From assembly GCF_003953935.1 (NCBI RefSeq), contig NZ_RXLQ01000014.1:1-64000 (forward strand): DNA of 64,000 bases, given 5' to 3'. Origin of the DNA: Massilia atriviolacea (lineage in GTDB: Bacteria > Pseudomonadota > Gammaproteobacteria > Burkholderiales > Burkholderiaceae_D). A model generated the notes under the pieces. It saw only the letters and a program-made list of their open reading frames with translations. It searched no databases and had not been told where the DNA came from. Both the position numbers and the translations under genes were made by a program. Below, piece by piece: positions 10,445 to 19,089 of this stretch (position 1 is the first letter of the stretch; every line of letters begins with the position of its first letter).

Positions 10445-12070
10445 TTATAGTGGAGTGCCGATCAGCTGGGCGATCTGTTCGCGCAGCTGGCGTTTGTTGA
10501 CTTTGCCGACGCCCGTGACAGGGAAGCGCTCGACGAATTCGATGCGGTCGGGGATCTTGTACTGGGCCACGCCGCGTTCGCGCAGGAAGCGCGTCAGTTC
10601 GATGGCGCGTACCGGCGCGCCGCGCGTGACGATGAAGGCGCAACTGCGCTCGCCGAGGTAGGCGTCGGGCATCGACACCAGCGCGGCGTCGTGCACGGCG
10701 GGGTGGGCCAGCAGGTGGTTTTCGACTTCCTCGGCCGCGACCTTGTCGCCGCCACGGTTGATCTGGTCCTTGGCGCGGCCTTCGACCACCAGGTGGCCGG
10801 ACGGCAGGCGCATCACCAGGTCGCCGGTGCGGTAGAAACCGTCGCTGGTGAAGGCGCGCGCGTTGTGTTCGTCGGCGCGGTAGTAGCCGCGGATGGTGTA
10901 CGGGCCGCGCGTGAGCAGGTGGCCGATGTCGCCATCGGGCAGGTCGCGGTCTTCGTCGTCGACGATGCGCACTTCGTCGGCCGGCGAGATCGGGCGTCCC
11001 TGCGTGTTGGCGGTCAGCTCGGGTGTGTCGTCCGGGCGGGTGTAGTTGACCAGGCCTTCGGCCATGCCGAAGACCTGTTGCAGGGCGCAGCCGAGCACCG
11101 GCCTGACGCGGCATGCGGCTTCGGCGGAAAGGCGCGCACCGCCGACCTGCAGCAGCTTCAGGCTATCGAGCTTGTGGCGGGTGGCGCCTGCCGCATCGAG
11201 CCACACCATGGCCAGCGGCGGCACCAGCGCGGTGATGGTCACCCCTTCGGCTTCGATCAGCGGGAACGCGTCGTCCGGCGTGGGACGGCGCGCGAGCACC
11301 ACGCAGCCGCCCGCGTGGAACACGCCGAAGGTGCCCGGAGAACTCATCGGGAAGTTGTGCGCGACCGGGAGGGCGCATAAATACACGCTGCCGCGATCCA
11401 GTTCGCAGATGTCGGCGCTGGCGCGCACGCTATACAAATAGTCGTCGTGGGTGCGCGGGATCAGCTTGGGCAGGCCGGTGGTGCCGCCGGAGAGCTGCAG
11501 GAAGGCCACGTCGCCCGGCTGCGGGCCGGCGATCTCGATGGCATCCGCATACAGCGAATCGAAGGCGATGAATTCGGCGGCGTCGCCGAGGACGATCACG
11601 CGCGCCAGGGCCGGCACGGCGGCCTGCACTTCGCGCGCCAGGGTGCGGTAGTCGAAGCCGGCGTCGCTGTCGGCGATGATATAGGCGGCGGCGTCGGTGA
11701 AGGCGCACAGGTGGCCGATCTCGTGGCGGCGGTGCGCGGGCAGGGCGAAGACGGGCAGTGCGCCGATGCGGAACAGGGCGAAGCAGGCGACGAAGAATTC
11801 GGCGACGTTGGGCAGTTGCACCACGACGCGGTCGCGCGCGGCGATACCGAGGCCGGTCAGGCCGGCGGCGAAGCGGTCGGCGCGCCGATCGAGTTCGGCG
11901 TAGCTCCAGCGGCGCGTGCCGCAGACCAGGGCGGTGCTGTCGGGGTGTTGGCGTGCGCGTTCGCGCAGCAGGGCTCCGAAGGTTTCACCGAGCCAGTAGC
12001 CGGCTTCGCGATAGCGCGCCGCAAAGTCGTCGGGATACGGGGTGAAACCGGGCAGATAGTCGGTGTTCAT
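10445..12070 (-). CDS. entE: 2,3-dihydroxybenzoate-AMP ligase
   Basis: Stand-alone adenylation enzyme of 541 residues that activates DHB with ATP and loads it onto the EntB carrier domain. Motifs are [21 protein letters not shown] (with its P-loop), [12 protein letters not shown] (catechol-pocket region typical of EntE/DhbE), [15 protein letters not shown] and [20 protein letters not shown] near the hinge. The start at 12070 overlaps the entC stop by four bases and gives the usual leader ([20 protein letters not shown]). Confidence 0.94.
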   Translation of the reverse strand: MNTDYLPGFTPYPDDFAARYREAGYWLGETFGALLRERARQHPDSTALVCGTRRWSYAELDRRADRFAAGLTGLGIAARDRVVVQLPNVAEFFVACFALFRIGALPVFALPAHRRHEIGHLCAFTDAAAYIIADSDAGFDYRTLAREVQAAVPALARVIVLGDAAEFIAFDSLYADAIEIAGPQPGDVAFLQLSGGTTGLPKLIPRTHDDYLYSVRASADICELDRGSVYLCALPVAHNFPMSSPGTFGVFHAGGCVVLARRPTPDDAFPLIEAEGVTITALVPPLAMVWLDAAGATRHKLDSLKLLQVGGARLSAEAACRVRPVLGCALQQVFGMAEGLVNYTRPDDTPELTANTQGRPISPADEVRIVDDEDRDLPDGDIGHLLTRGPYTIRGYYRADEHNARAFTSDGFYRTGDLVMRLPSGHLVVEGRAKDQINRGGDKVAAEEVENHLLAHPAVHDAALVSMPDAYLGERSCAFIVTRGAPVRAIELTRFLRERGVAQYKIPDRIEFVERFPVTGVGKVNKRQLREQIAQLIGTPL

Positions 12071-13275
12071 GCCGCGTCCTCCAGCACCGCTTCGAGGCCC
12101 ATCGCGCGCAGCATGGTGCGCAGCTTGCCGGACGTTTCGAGATATTCGAGTTCGGGGTCGGAGCCGGCCACGATGCCGGCGCCCGCGTACAGGGTGGCGC
12201 TGTGGGCGCGCACGTCGGCGCAGCGCAGCGTGACGGCCCATTCGCCGTCGCCGTTGGCGTCCATCCAGCCCACCAGGCCGGCGAAGAAGCCGCGGTCGAA
12301 TCCTTCGGCCTCGTTGATGAAGCTGCGCGCCACGGCGGCGGGGTGGCCGCAGACGGCGGGGGTCGGGTGCAGCGCCATGGCCAGGGCCAGCGAGGTCATC
12401 TCCGGCTCGTTCAATTCCGCAGTCACTTCGCTGCCGAGGTGCCACATGGTGGGCGTGGCGATCAGCGAGGGCACGGCCGGCACCTGGACCGAATGGCAGA
12501 ACGGACGCAGCGAATCGGCCACCATGTCGGCCACCAGCGCGTGTTCGTGCAGGTCTTTTTGCGATGTCAGCAACCCTTGCGCGCGGCGCTGGTCTTCCTG
12601 CGCATCGGCGCTGCGCGGGATCGAGCCGGCCAGCGGATGGCAGCGCACGCGCGTGCCAATACGCGAGAGCAGCAGTTCGGGACTGGCGCCGATCAGGGTG
12701 CGGCGGCCATCCTGTTCCGGCGCCATGTCGATGGCGAAGGTGTAGCCGTGCGCATTGCGTGCGCCCAGCCGGGCCAGCAGGGAAGCGACATCGATCTCGG
12801 TTTCCAGGGTCAGTGAGCGCGACAGGACCACTTTTTCCATCCGGCCGGCGCGGATGCGTTCGACCGCCTGGGCCACGGCGCGGCGGTACTGGGCCTGGTC
12901 GGGCACGGCGGCGATGGTGCGCGGGAAGCGGGCGCGCGTGGCCGCCGCTTGCGGGGCGGGCGAAGGCAGGTTGGCGGGACCGGTGGCCATCAGCACGTGC
13001 TCGGGGATGAACAGGTGGGCCGGGGCGTCGGCCAGGAAGGGCACGGCGCCGATCAGCACCGGCAGCATCTCGCCGTCGCGGCGCGCCGCGCGCAGCAGGG
13101 TGCTGGCGGCGCCGGCCAGGGCGGCCCCGGACTGCGGCGCCAGGATGCTGCGCTTGCCGCTGGCGAGCAGCGTGTGGCCGGGCGAGGAGAACAGGGTGGC
13201 GCCAGCTTCGTAGTGCGCGCACAGGTCGGCCGCGCTGGTGCGGCTCAGGTAATGGCCGTGCAATCTGTCATTCAT
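12067..13275 (-). CDS. entC: Isochorismate synthase
   Basis: Chorismate-binding enzyme of 402 residues converting chorismate to isochorismate, the first committed step of DHB synthesis. It shows the family motifs [23 protein letters not shown] and [10 protein letters not shown], and the C-terminal [15 protein letters not shown]. It is the first gene of the minus-strand operon, and its start lies about 60 bases downstream of a candidate promoter that brackets a Fur-box-like palindrome. A menaquinone-type MenF is less likely because entE, entB and entA are adjacent. Confidence 0.93.
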   Translation of the reverse strand: MNDRLHGHYLSRTSAADLCAHYEAGATLFSSPGHTLLASGKRSILAPQSGAALAGAASTLLRAARRDGEMLPVLIGAVPFLADAPAHLFIPEHVLMATGPANLPSPAPQAAATRARFPRTIAAVPDQAQYRRAVAQAVERIRAGRMEKVVLSRSLTLETEIDVASLLARLGARNAHGYTFAIDMAPEQDGRRTLIGASPELLLSRIGTRVRCHPLAGSIPRSADAQEDQRRAQGLLTSQKDLHEHALVADMVADSLRPFCHSVQVPAVPSLIATPTMWHLGSEVTAELNEPEMTSLALAMALHPTPAVCGHPAAVARSFINEAEGFDRGFFAGLVGWMDANGDGEWAVTLRCADVRAHSATLYAGAGIVAGSDPELEYLETSGKLRTMLRAMGLEAVLEDAA

Positions 13276-13333
13276 GGTGAAATCCTTGCGTTAGGAGGGC
13301 AGTCGGAGCGATTCGCCGGATGGGCGGGGCCGA

Positions 13334-13363
13334 ACTATAGATCGGAATGATAATCATTTACAA
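13334..13363 (-). promoter_or_regulatory. Candidate entC promoter with embedded Fur box
   Basis: Read on the minus strand there is TTGTAA (13363-13358), an 18-base spacer and TATAGT (13339-13334). The palindromic core AATGATAATCATTT (13346-13359) lies in the spacer and shares the 12-base ATGATAATCATT centre with the classical Fur box. Iron-loaded Fur binding here would block RNA polymerase. Element assignment is by eye. Confidence 0.65.
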
Positions 13364-13378
13364 CCTAAATATTAATGC

Positions 13379-13416
13379 AAATGAGATTGATTCGCATTTA
13401 GCGAGTATGGTATGCT
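13379..13416 (+). promoter_or_regulatory. Candidate DAHP synthase/exporter promoter with Fur box
   Basis: TTGATT (13388-13393), a 17-base spacer and TATGCT (13411-13416) form a reasonable sigma-70 promoter. The -35 lies inside an imperfect palindrome at 13379-13399 with arms AAATGAGA and TCGCATTT, a Fur-box form often seen in betaproteobacteria. The plus-strand biosynthesis/export genes should thus be iron-repressed together with the minus-strand operon. Confidence 0.62.
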
Positions 13417-13472
13417 TAAGTTTCACACCTGTCAACGATGGCAATTGTTCATCCAACCTGAAAAGACCTACC

Positions 13473-13571
13473 ATGCCCGCACTTCACCTCGCCGTTCGCC
13501 AACCGGGCCTGCCGGCGCCCGCCGCGCCGGTCCATGCCGTCCACGCCAACCGCCGTGGTGGACCGGCATGA
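13473..13571 (+). CDS. Possible 32-residue leader peptide upstream of the DAHP synthase
   Basis: A short frame from ATG at 13473 whose TGA overlaps the ATG of the DAHP synthase (ATGA at 13568-13571). It lies between the candidate promoter and the enzyme, so it would be on the same transcript. The peptide is rich in Ala, Pro and His and has no Trp, Tyr or Phe, so a classical aromatic-amino-acid attenuator is not indicated. The ribosome site in front is weak. It may serve translational coupling, or be chance. Confidence 0.35.
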   Translation: MPALHLAVRQPGLPAPAAPVHAVHANRRGGPA

Positions 13572-14650
13572 AGCGCGACCTGTCTCCGCTGTCGCACGAC
13601 ACGCCCGGCCCCTTGCCGTCGCCGGCCGAATTGCGCGCGCAGCTGCCGCTGTCCGATACCGGGGCCCTGCTGATCGGCGCCGCGCGCCAGACCGTGCGCG
13701 ATATCCTCGACCGCCGCGATGCGCGCCTGATGGTGGTGGTCGGTCCCTGTTCGATCCACGACCTGCACGCGGGCCGCGACTACGCGCGCCGCCTCAAGGC
13801 GCTGGCCGACGAAGTGGCCGACACCCTGTTCGTGGTGATGCGCGTGTACTTCGAAAAACCGCGCACGCGGGTGGGCTGGAAAGGGCTGATCAACGACCCG
13901 CGCATGGACGGCTCGTTCCGCATCGACGAGGGCCTGGCGCTGGCGCGCCAGTTCCTGATCGAAGTGGCCGAACTGGGACTGCCGGCGGCGACCGAAACGC
14001 TGGACCCGGTCTCGCCGCATTACGTCGGTGAGCTGATCAGCTGGGCCGCGATCGGCGCGCGCACCACCGAATCGCAGACGCACCGCGAGATGGCCTCGGG
14101 CCTGGGCGTGCCGGTCGGCTTCAAGAACGGCACCGACGGCAAGGTCGATACGGCGGTCAATGCGATCGCCTCGGCATCGCATCCGCACGCCTTCCTCGGC
14201 ATCGATGCGGCGGGCCGCGCGGCTGTGGTGCGCACGCCCGGCAATCCGTACGGGCACCTGGTGCTGCGCGGCGGCGGCGGACGTCCCAACTACGACGCGG
14301 CCAGCGTGGCATCGGCCGAACAGGCGCTCGAGAAGGGCGGCCAGCCGCCCAACATCGTGATCGACTGCGCGCACGATAACTCGAACAAGAACCACACCCT
14401 GCAGGCCGGCGTGATGGCCGACGTGGTGCGCCAGCGCCTGGCGGGCAACCGCAGCGTGGCCGGGGTGATGATCGAAAGCTTCATCGAAGCGGGCAACCAG
14501 TCCATTCCCGCCGAACTGTCGGCACTGCGCTACGGCTGCTCGGTGACCGATCCCTGCGTCGACTGGGACGGCACGGTGGCCATGCTGCGCGCCGCGCGCG
14601 AGGCGCTGCGCGAGGACGTCGCCGCGCGCCGGAGAAGCAGCGATGACTAA
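13568..14650 (+). CDS. 3-deoxy-7-phosphoheptulonate (DAHP) synthase, class I AroG/AroF type
   Basis: Condenses phosphoenolpyruvate and erythrose 4-phosphate, the entry step of the shikimate pathway. The 360-residue protein carries VGPCSIHD, MRVYFEKPRTRVGWKGLINDP, GARTTESQTHRE, GFKNGTDG and IDCAHDNSNKNH, all hallmarks of the class I enzyme. I start at the ATG at 13568, since the longer open frame (from 13412) adds non-homologous residues over the promoter. Being on a Fur-box-bearing transcript beside the siderophore operon, it probably feeds chorismate into DHB synthesis under iron starvation. Which effector inhibits it cannot be told from sequence. Confidence 0.9.
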   Translation: MKRDLSPLSHDTPGPLPSPAELRAQLPLSDTGALLIGAARQTVRDILDRRDARLMVVVGPCSIHDLHAGRDYARRLKALADEVADTLFVVMRVYFEKPRTRVGWKGLINDPRMDGSFRIDEGLALARQFLIEVAELGLPAATETLDPVSPHYVGELISWAAIGARTTESQTHREMASGLGVPVGFKNGTDGKVDTAVNAIASASHPHAFLGIDAAGRAAVVRTPGNPYGHLVLRGGGGRPNYDAASVASAEQALEKGGQPPNIVIDCAHDNSNKNHTLQAGVMADVVRQRLAGNRSVAGVMIESFIEAGNQSIPAELSALRYGCSVTDPCVDWDGTVAMLRAAREALREDVAARRRSSDD

Positions 14651-15824
14651 GGCTTCCCGCGCAATCGCCCTGGTGGCGGCGCTGCAGTTCGTGTATCTGG
14701 TCGACTTCATGATGGTGCTGCCGCTCGGTCCCGACCTGGCGCGCGAGCATGGCTTTGCGCTCGACCGCCTGGGCTGGCTGGCGGCGGCGTATACGCTGGC
14801 GTCGGCGCTCTCCGGCCTGGTCACCTTCCGCCTGCTGGACCGCTTCGACCGCAAGCCGGCGCTGTTGCTGACCTTCGGCCTGCTGGCGCTGGCCACCTTC
14901 GCCACCAGCTTGTGCCAGGGCTTGCCGGCGCTGATGGTGGCGCGCGCGCTGACCGGCGCCTTCGGCGGACCGGCGGTGGCGATCGGCATGGCCATCGTGA
15001 TCGACATGACGCCGCCGGAACAGCGCGGCAAGGCCATGGCCAAGGTGATGCTGGGCTTTTCGCTGGCGGCGATTGCCGGCGTGCCGCTCGGCCTCGAACT
15101 GGCCCGGATCGGCGGCTGGCAGGCGCCGTTCTACATGGTGGCGGGGCTGGCGGCGCTGGTGCTGGCGGCGATGGCGTGGCTGTTGCCGGCCCTGGAAGGG
15201 CACCTCAACGCGCGCGAGAAGGTCTCGGCGCGCATTCTGCTGGCGCGGCCCGCGGTGCGCCTGGCGATGCTGCTGCAGGCCGGCAGCGCGTTCTCGGCCT
15301 TTCTGGTGATCCCGCATTTTTCGGCATACTTCCTGCTGAACCTGGGCTTTCCGCGCGCGCAGCTCGGCATGCTGTACTTCGCCGGCGGGGTGGTCGCGCT
15401 GCTGACGGTGCAGCTGCTCGGACGCCTGGCCGACCGCGCCGGGCCGGTGCTGGCCGCCGCTCTGGCGTCGAGCGCGTTCTGCGCCGGGCTGGCGCCCTTC
15501 TTCGGCGCGGGCGCCGTGCTGCCGATCCTGTTCTTCGTGCTGTTCATGGCCGGTAACGCGGGACGCAACGTGACCATGGCGGCCACCGTCAGCCAGGTGC
15601 CGTCGCCGCACGAGCGGGCCGGCTTCATGTCGCTGCAAAGCCTGGTGCAGGACGTGGCCATCGGCGCGGCCGCGCTGGTGACCAGCTGGCAGCTGGGCGA
15701 GGCCGCCGACGGGCGCCTGACCGGCATGGCGCCGGTGGCGGCGCTGGCGGCCGTCATCGCCGTGGCGGTGGCGTGCGGACTGGCGCGGCTGGCCGGTACG
15801 CGCCGCGCTGTTGCGCTGGAGTGA
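14643..15824 (+). CDS. MFS transporter, probable siderophore exporter
   Basis: Major facilitator protein of 393 residues with about twelve transmembrane segments. It resembles drug/solute exporters (FMMVLPLGPDLAREHGF at the start, loop RLLDRFDRKPALLL between helices 2 and 3). The start overlaps the DAHP synthase by eight bases, and a strong terminator follows, so the two form a transcription unit. Its place in the Fur-linked locus suggests the EntS role, exporting the catechol siderophore, but the sequence alone does not give a substrate. Confidence 0.82.
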   Translation: MTKASRAIALVAALQFVYLVDFMMVLPLGPDLAREHGFALDRLGWLAAAYTLASALSGLVTFRLLDRFDRKPALLLTFGLLALATFATSLCQGLPALMVARALTGAFGGPAVAIGMAIVIDMTPPEQRGKAMAKVMLGFSLAAIAGVPLGLELARIGGWQAPFYMVAGLAALVLAAMAWLLPALEGHLNAREKVSARILLARPAVRLAMLLQAGSAFSAFLVIPHFSAYFLLNLGFPRAQLGMLYFAGGVVALLTVQLLGRLADRAGPVLAAALASSAFCAGLAPFFGAGAVLPILFFVLFMAGNAGRNVTMAATVSQVPSPHERAGFMSLQSLVQDVAIGAAALVTSWQLGEAADGRLTGMAPVAALAAVIAVAVACGLARLAGTRRAVALE

Positions 15825-15845
15825 CAGGGGAAGGGGCGCCAACGC

Positions 15846-15883
15846 GCAATCCTGAAAAATAATCTTTCAGGATTGCAATTTTT
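15846..15883 (+). terminator. Rho-independent terminator after the exporter gene
   Basis: A perfect 12-base-pair stem (GCAATCCTGAAA at 15846-15857 with its complement at 15865-15876), a 7-base loop and then AATTTTT. It closes the DAHP synthase/exporter transcript. Confidence 0.9.
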
Positions 15884-15897
15884 CGCGAGGACTGGTC

Positions 15898-15903
15898 TTA
15901 TAA
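15898..15903 (+). promoter_or_regulatory. Candidate -10 element for the PilT-like gene
   Basis: A consensus-like TATAAT lies 33 bases before the chosen ATG at 15936 and directly behind the upstream terminator. A TTGCAA at 15873-15878 gives a 19-base spacer, which is long, so the -35 is unsure. Confidence 0.45.
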
Positions 15904-15935
15904 TTATCGGCACTATTGACCACGCCAAGAGCCAG

Positions 15936-17090
15936 ATGGAAAACCACCAGTCCTCGCAGATCCGTACCCTGTCCTATGTGGAGAATGAAGACCATCCGGT
16001 GTTCGGCACCCTGGTCGAACAGATTCTTCACCTGCTCAATTCGAAGCTGATTTTCAGCGACATCATCATTCACCAGAATAGCCCGCTGATGCTGCGCCAG
16101 CCGAAAGGGCTGGTGGCGGTGACCGATTCGCCGATCACCAAGGAGGAGCTGGAAGAGTTCTTCGAAGTGATCGAGCCCGATTGGGCCGAGCGCATCGCCG
16201 ACCGCGCCTTCGACCGCTCGATCGACCTGCATACGGCGCGCATCCGCGCCAACTGCTTTACCTTCCAGGGCAAGAAGCGGCTCGGCTGCGTGGTGCGGCG
16301 CTTTCCGCGCGAACCGCTGCCGCTCAATCAGCTGGGCCTGCGCGCGGCGGAGCAGGATTTTGCGCTGCTCACCAGCGGGCTGGTGCTGATCATCGGCGAC
16401 ACCTGCCAGGGCAAGTCGACCACCATCGCCTCGATGATCGACCAGATCAACAAGACGCGCTCGGGCCACATCATCACCATCGAAGACCCGGTCGAAACCC
16501 TGATCCCCCAGCGTAAATGCATCATCACCCAGCGCGAAGTGGGCTTCGACGGCGACGTCGAGAGCTACTACCTCGGTGCGCTGGACGCGCTGCGCGAGCG
16601 GCCGGACGTGATCGTCATCGGCGAGATCCGCGACGCCCAGACCGCGCAGGAAGCGCTGGCGCTGGCCGAATCGGGTCCGCTGGTGCTGGCCACCCTGCAC
16701 GCGCGTTCGACCGAACTGGGTTTGCAGAAGATGCTGCGCCTGCTGGGCAATTCGGACGCGCAGGCGCAGGCCCTGGCGAGCGCCTTGCGCGGCGTGCTGT
16801 GCCAGGCCTTGCTGCCGTCGGTGGGCGGGGAGCGCTATTACCTGGCCACCGAGTGCCTCAGTTCGAATCCGGAAGTGGTGCGCATGATCGAATCGGGCCG
16901 CGTGGGCGAGGTGCGCACCTTGATGGATGGCGGCACCGGCAAGTTCAATGCGGGCTGCCATTCGATGAACACGGCGCTGGTGAACCTGCTGCGCGAGAAG
17001 AAGATCAGCGTCGAGGATGCGCGCAATGCGACCACCGACCGGATCGGGTTCGCCGATGCGTGTTATAGCGGGATGCTGGACGCGGCGTGA
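15936..17090 (+). CDS. PilT/PilU-like type IV pilus retraction ATPase
   Basis: Secretion-superfamily hexameric ATPase of 384 residues. It has an N-terminal PAS-like PilT domain (IIHQNSPLMLRQPKG), then Walker A GDTCQGKSTT, the Asp box TIEDPVE, Walker B VIVIGEIRDAQTAQEAL and the His box LATLHARS. The Walker A is GxxxxGKST-conforming but differs from the usual GPTGSGKST. I start at ATG 15936; an earlier in-frame start at 15873 lies inside the terminator and promoter. It stands alone, without pilB, pilC or pilU beside it, so it may be a PilU-like accessory motor or a specialised copy. Confidence 0.82.
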   Translation: MENHQSSQIRTLSYVENEDHPVFGTLVEQILHLLNSKLIFSDIIIHQNSPLMLRQPKGLVAVTDSPITKEELEEFFEVIEPDWAERIADRAFDRSIDLHTARIRANCFTFQGKKRLGCVVRRFPREPLPLNQLGLRAAEQDFALLTSGLVLIIGDTCQGKSTTIASMIDQINKTRSGHIITIEDPVETLIPQRKCIITQREVGFDGDVESYYLGALDALRERPDVIVIGEIRDAQTAQEALALAESGPLVLATLHARSTELGLQKMLRLLGNSDAQAQALASALRGVLCQALLPSVGGERYYLATECLSSNPEVVRMIESGRVGEVRTLMDGGTGKFNAGCHSMNTALVNLLREKKISVEDARNATTDRIGFADACYSGMLDAA

Positions 17091-17276
17091 GGCATTTTTT
17101 CCCGTCTGGCCGCTCGCGGGCGGCCAGGCCGATTGTGCGGCTGGCCTGAACGCCGCCTTGTCTCTTCACGCCGGATCGGCGCCCGGCAGCGCCCTCCCGA
17201 CTCGACATGTCCCTCGAATCGAACAAGCATCGCAGCACTGCCGTCCGGTGATGCTTGCCTGAATTCGCCTTGTGAA

Positions 17277-18185
17277 TTGCAAAACCAGCGCCAGGTGACC
17301 GAGCTGTTCCTGGTTCTGCTCGCACGCGCACCGACCTCCGACGAGCTTGCCCAGTGGAGCGCAAGGTTCAAGGCCGGCGCCACTTTTGCCGAAGTCGCGA
17401 TGCAATTGATCGTGCACCCGGACGCGAACGTGTTCTACCCGGTCGGCGGCATCGAGCCCCGATCGTTTGTGGCGCAGGTGTTCAACAAGGCCTTCGGGCG
17501 CTCGGCCACCGATGCGGAATTCGACAGATGGCTGGCGATGGCAACAGCGCCTGATGTCACGCGCGGCGCCTTTCTCGACACCGTACTGCACAATATCGAA
17601 GGCGCGGCCGAACTGCGTGCCTGGAACGCCATGCTCGACGCGGTGTTGCCGGCGCGCGGCGACCTGGCGCAGCAGGTCGCGGTGACGGAACTGTACGCGG
17701 CGGTGCTGGACCGTTCGCCGTTCCCGGCCGAACTGGCCGAGGGCCTGGTTCTTTTGTTGGATGGCATGAGCCGGCTGGACTTTGCCAACAAACTGCTCGA
17801 CAGTGTCGAGGGCGCGAGCCGCTACCCATCGAGCACCGATCCGACCAGTTTCGTGAAGGCGCTGTCGCAAGCCATGCTGCACCACGCGCCGGGCGAGGAA
17901 CTGATCGACCTGGCCTATCTGGCCAGGCAGAAGTCGCGTGTGCATGCGGTGCTGGCGATGCTGGCGCGCATGGACGACAGCAAGACCAGCGAGACCGACC
18001 GCAAGATGTTCGCGGACCGGGTCAAGGCCAACCTGGGCCTGGTGCCGGTGACGGCGTTCACGGCCGCCACGCTCGACCCGGCATCCCTGCGCGCTGCGCT
18101 GGCACGCGCCGACGGGGTGGCCGACCGCGTCATCGAGATGAGCTACGATTTCCGTAACAAGGTGCTGAGAGACTGTTTAAAAACT
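17277..18185 (+). pseudogene. DUF4214-like protein interrupted near its C-terminus by an IS element
   Basis: The frame encodes repeated helical units of the type VTELFLVLLARAPTSDELAQW and VAQVFNKAFGRSATDAEFDRW, resembling DUF4214 repeats found in secreted and S-layer-associated proteins of Oxalobacteraceae. No in-frame ATG precedes the domain. TTG at 17277 gives the expected N-terminus, while the frame stays open to a TTG at 17133. The last residues (DCLKTHR) are read from the left end of the IS5-family element. Joining the flanks without the element would end the protein after about eight further residues at a TGA (19101-19103), so the loss may be small. Function unknown. Confidence 0.6.
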
Positions 18186-19081
18186 CACAGGTAACTTTGC
18201 TGTCCAAATGATTTTCCCTGCAAGGAGGAGGTCATGTGGACAGCAGAGCAACGGGCGCGACATTCGTTGTCGGCGTCCAAAGGACGTAGTGGCTATCGGT
18301 CTGACATCAGTGACCAGGAGTGGAAGCTTGTTGAGCCCTTACTTCCGGGCCGGTCTCGGACAGGCAGCCCACGCAAGACGGAGCTTCGCCAAGTCATCAA
18401 TGCGCTACGTTACCTGGTGCGTTCAGGATGCGAATGGCGTATGTTGCCCAACGACTTTCCTCCATACCAAACGGTGTATTACTGGTTCCGCCGCCTGATG
18501 CGACGCTTCCTGTTCAGAACAATCCACGACCTGGCGCTCATGCTTGATCGGATGTGCGAGCAACGCGAGGTCGTTCCCTCGGCTGGCATCGTCGATAGCC
18601 AGTCGGTAAGGGCTCCTGGCGCACGTGAGCGCGGTTATGACGCACACAAGAAGATTGGCGGGCGCAAACGCCACATTGCAGTCGACACCGACGGGCGCTT
18701 GCTGGCAATGCACCTGACACCTGCTGATATCGCTGATTCGACCGGTGCCCAGTTCGTACTTGATGCCCTGGTCAAGCGCTGGCCTTGGGTTCAACATCTC
18801 TTCGGCGACGCCGCTTATGACAGGCGCACGCTGCTCGACAAGGCTGCCTATCTTGATTTTACGCTCGACGTTGTACGGGGCTTGCAGGGGCAAATCTGCT
18901 TTAAGGTACAACCTCGCCGCTGGGTCGTCGAACGCACGTTTGCATGGCTGATGCGCTACCGCCGTCTGGTGCGGGATTACGAGCAGCGTCTCGACGTATC
19001 CGAGGCCATGATGTACATTGCGCTTGGCTCATCGCTATTGCACCGGATTCGTTTCCGCTAAGTTTTTAAACAGTCTCTCAG
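18165..19081 (+). mobile_element. IS5-family insertion sequence, complete
   Basis: A 917-bp element bounded by perfect 21-bp inverted repeats beginning CTGAGAGACTGTTTAAAA at 18165 and complementary at 19061-19081, with one transposase gene inside. The outermost CTGA/TCAG bases may belong to the target instead of the element. I see no direct target duplication: left flank GGTG, right flank AACG. The DNA to its right is clearly AT-richer than that to its left. Confidence 0.9.
18234..19061 (+). CDS. IS5-family transposase
   Basis: DDE transposase of 275 residues in a single frame. It has the N-terminal DUF4096-like helical domain (SDISDQEWKLVEPLLP, LRYLVRSGCEWRMLPNDFPPY). The catalytic residues are in IVDSQSVRA (Asp), FGDAAYDRR (Asp) and RRWVVERTFAWLMRYRRL (Glu). 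An AAGGAGG ribosome site lies about seven bases ahead of the ATG. The stop codon falls at the inner edge of the right inverted repeat. No frameshift or stop is seen, so the element could be active. Confidence 0.93.
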   Translation: MWTAEQRARHSLSASKGRSGYRSDISDQEWKLVEPLLPGRSRTGSPRKTELRQVINALRYLVRSGCEWRMLPNDFPPYQTVYYWFRRLMRRFLFRTIHDLALMLDRMCEQREVVPSAGIVDSQSVRAPGARERGYDAHKKIGGRKRHIAVDTDGRLLAMHLTPADIADSTGAQFVLDALVKRWPWVQHLFGDAAYDRRTLLDKAAYLDFTLDVVRGLQGQICFKVQPRRWVVERTFAWLMRYRRLVRDYEQRLDVSEAMMYIALGSSLLHRIRFR

Positions 19082-19089
19082 AACGTTAA

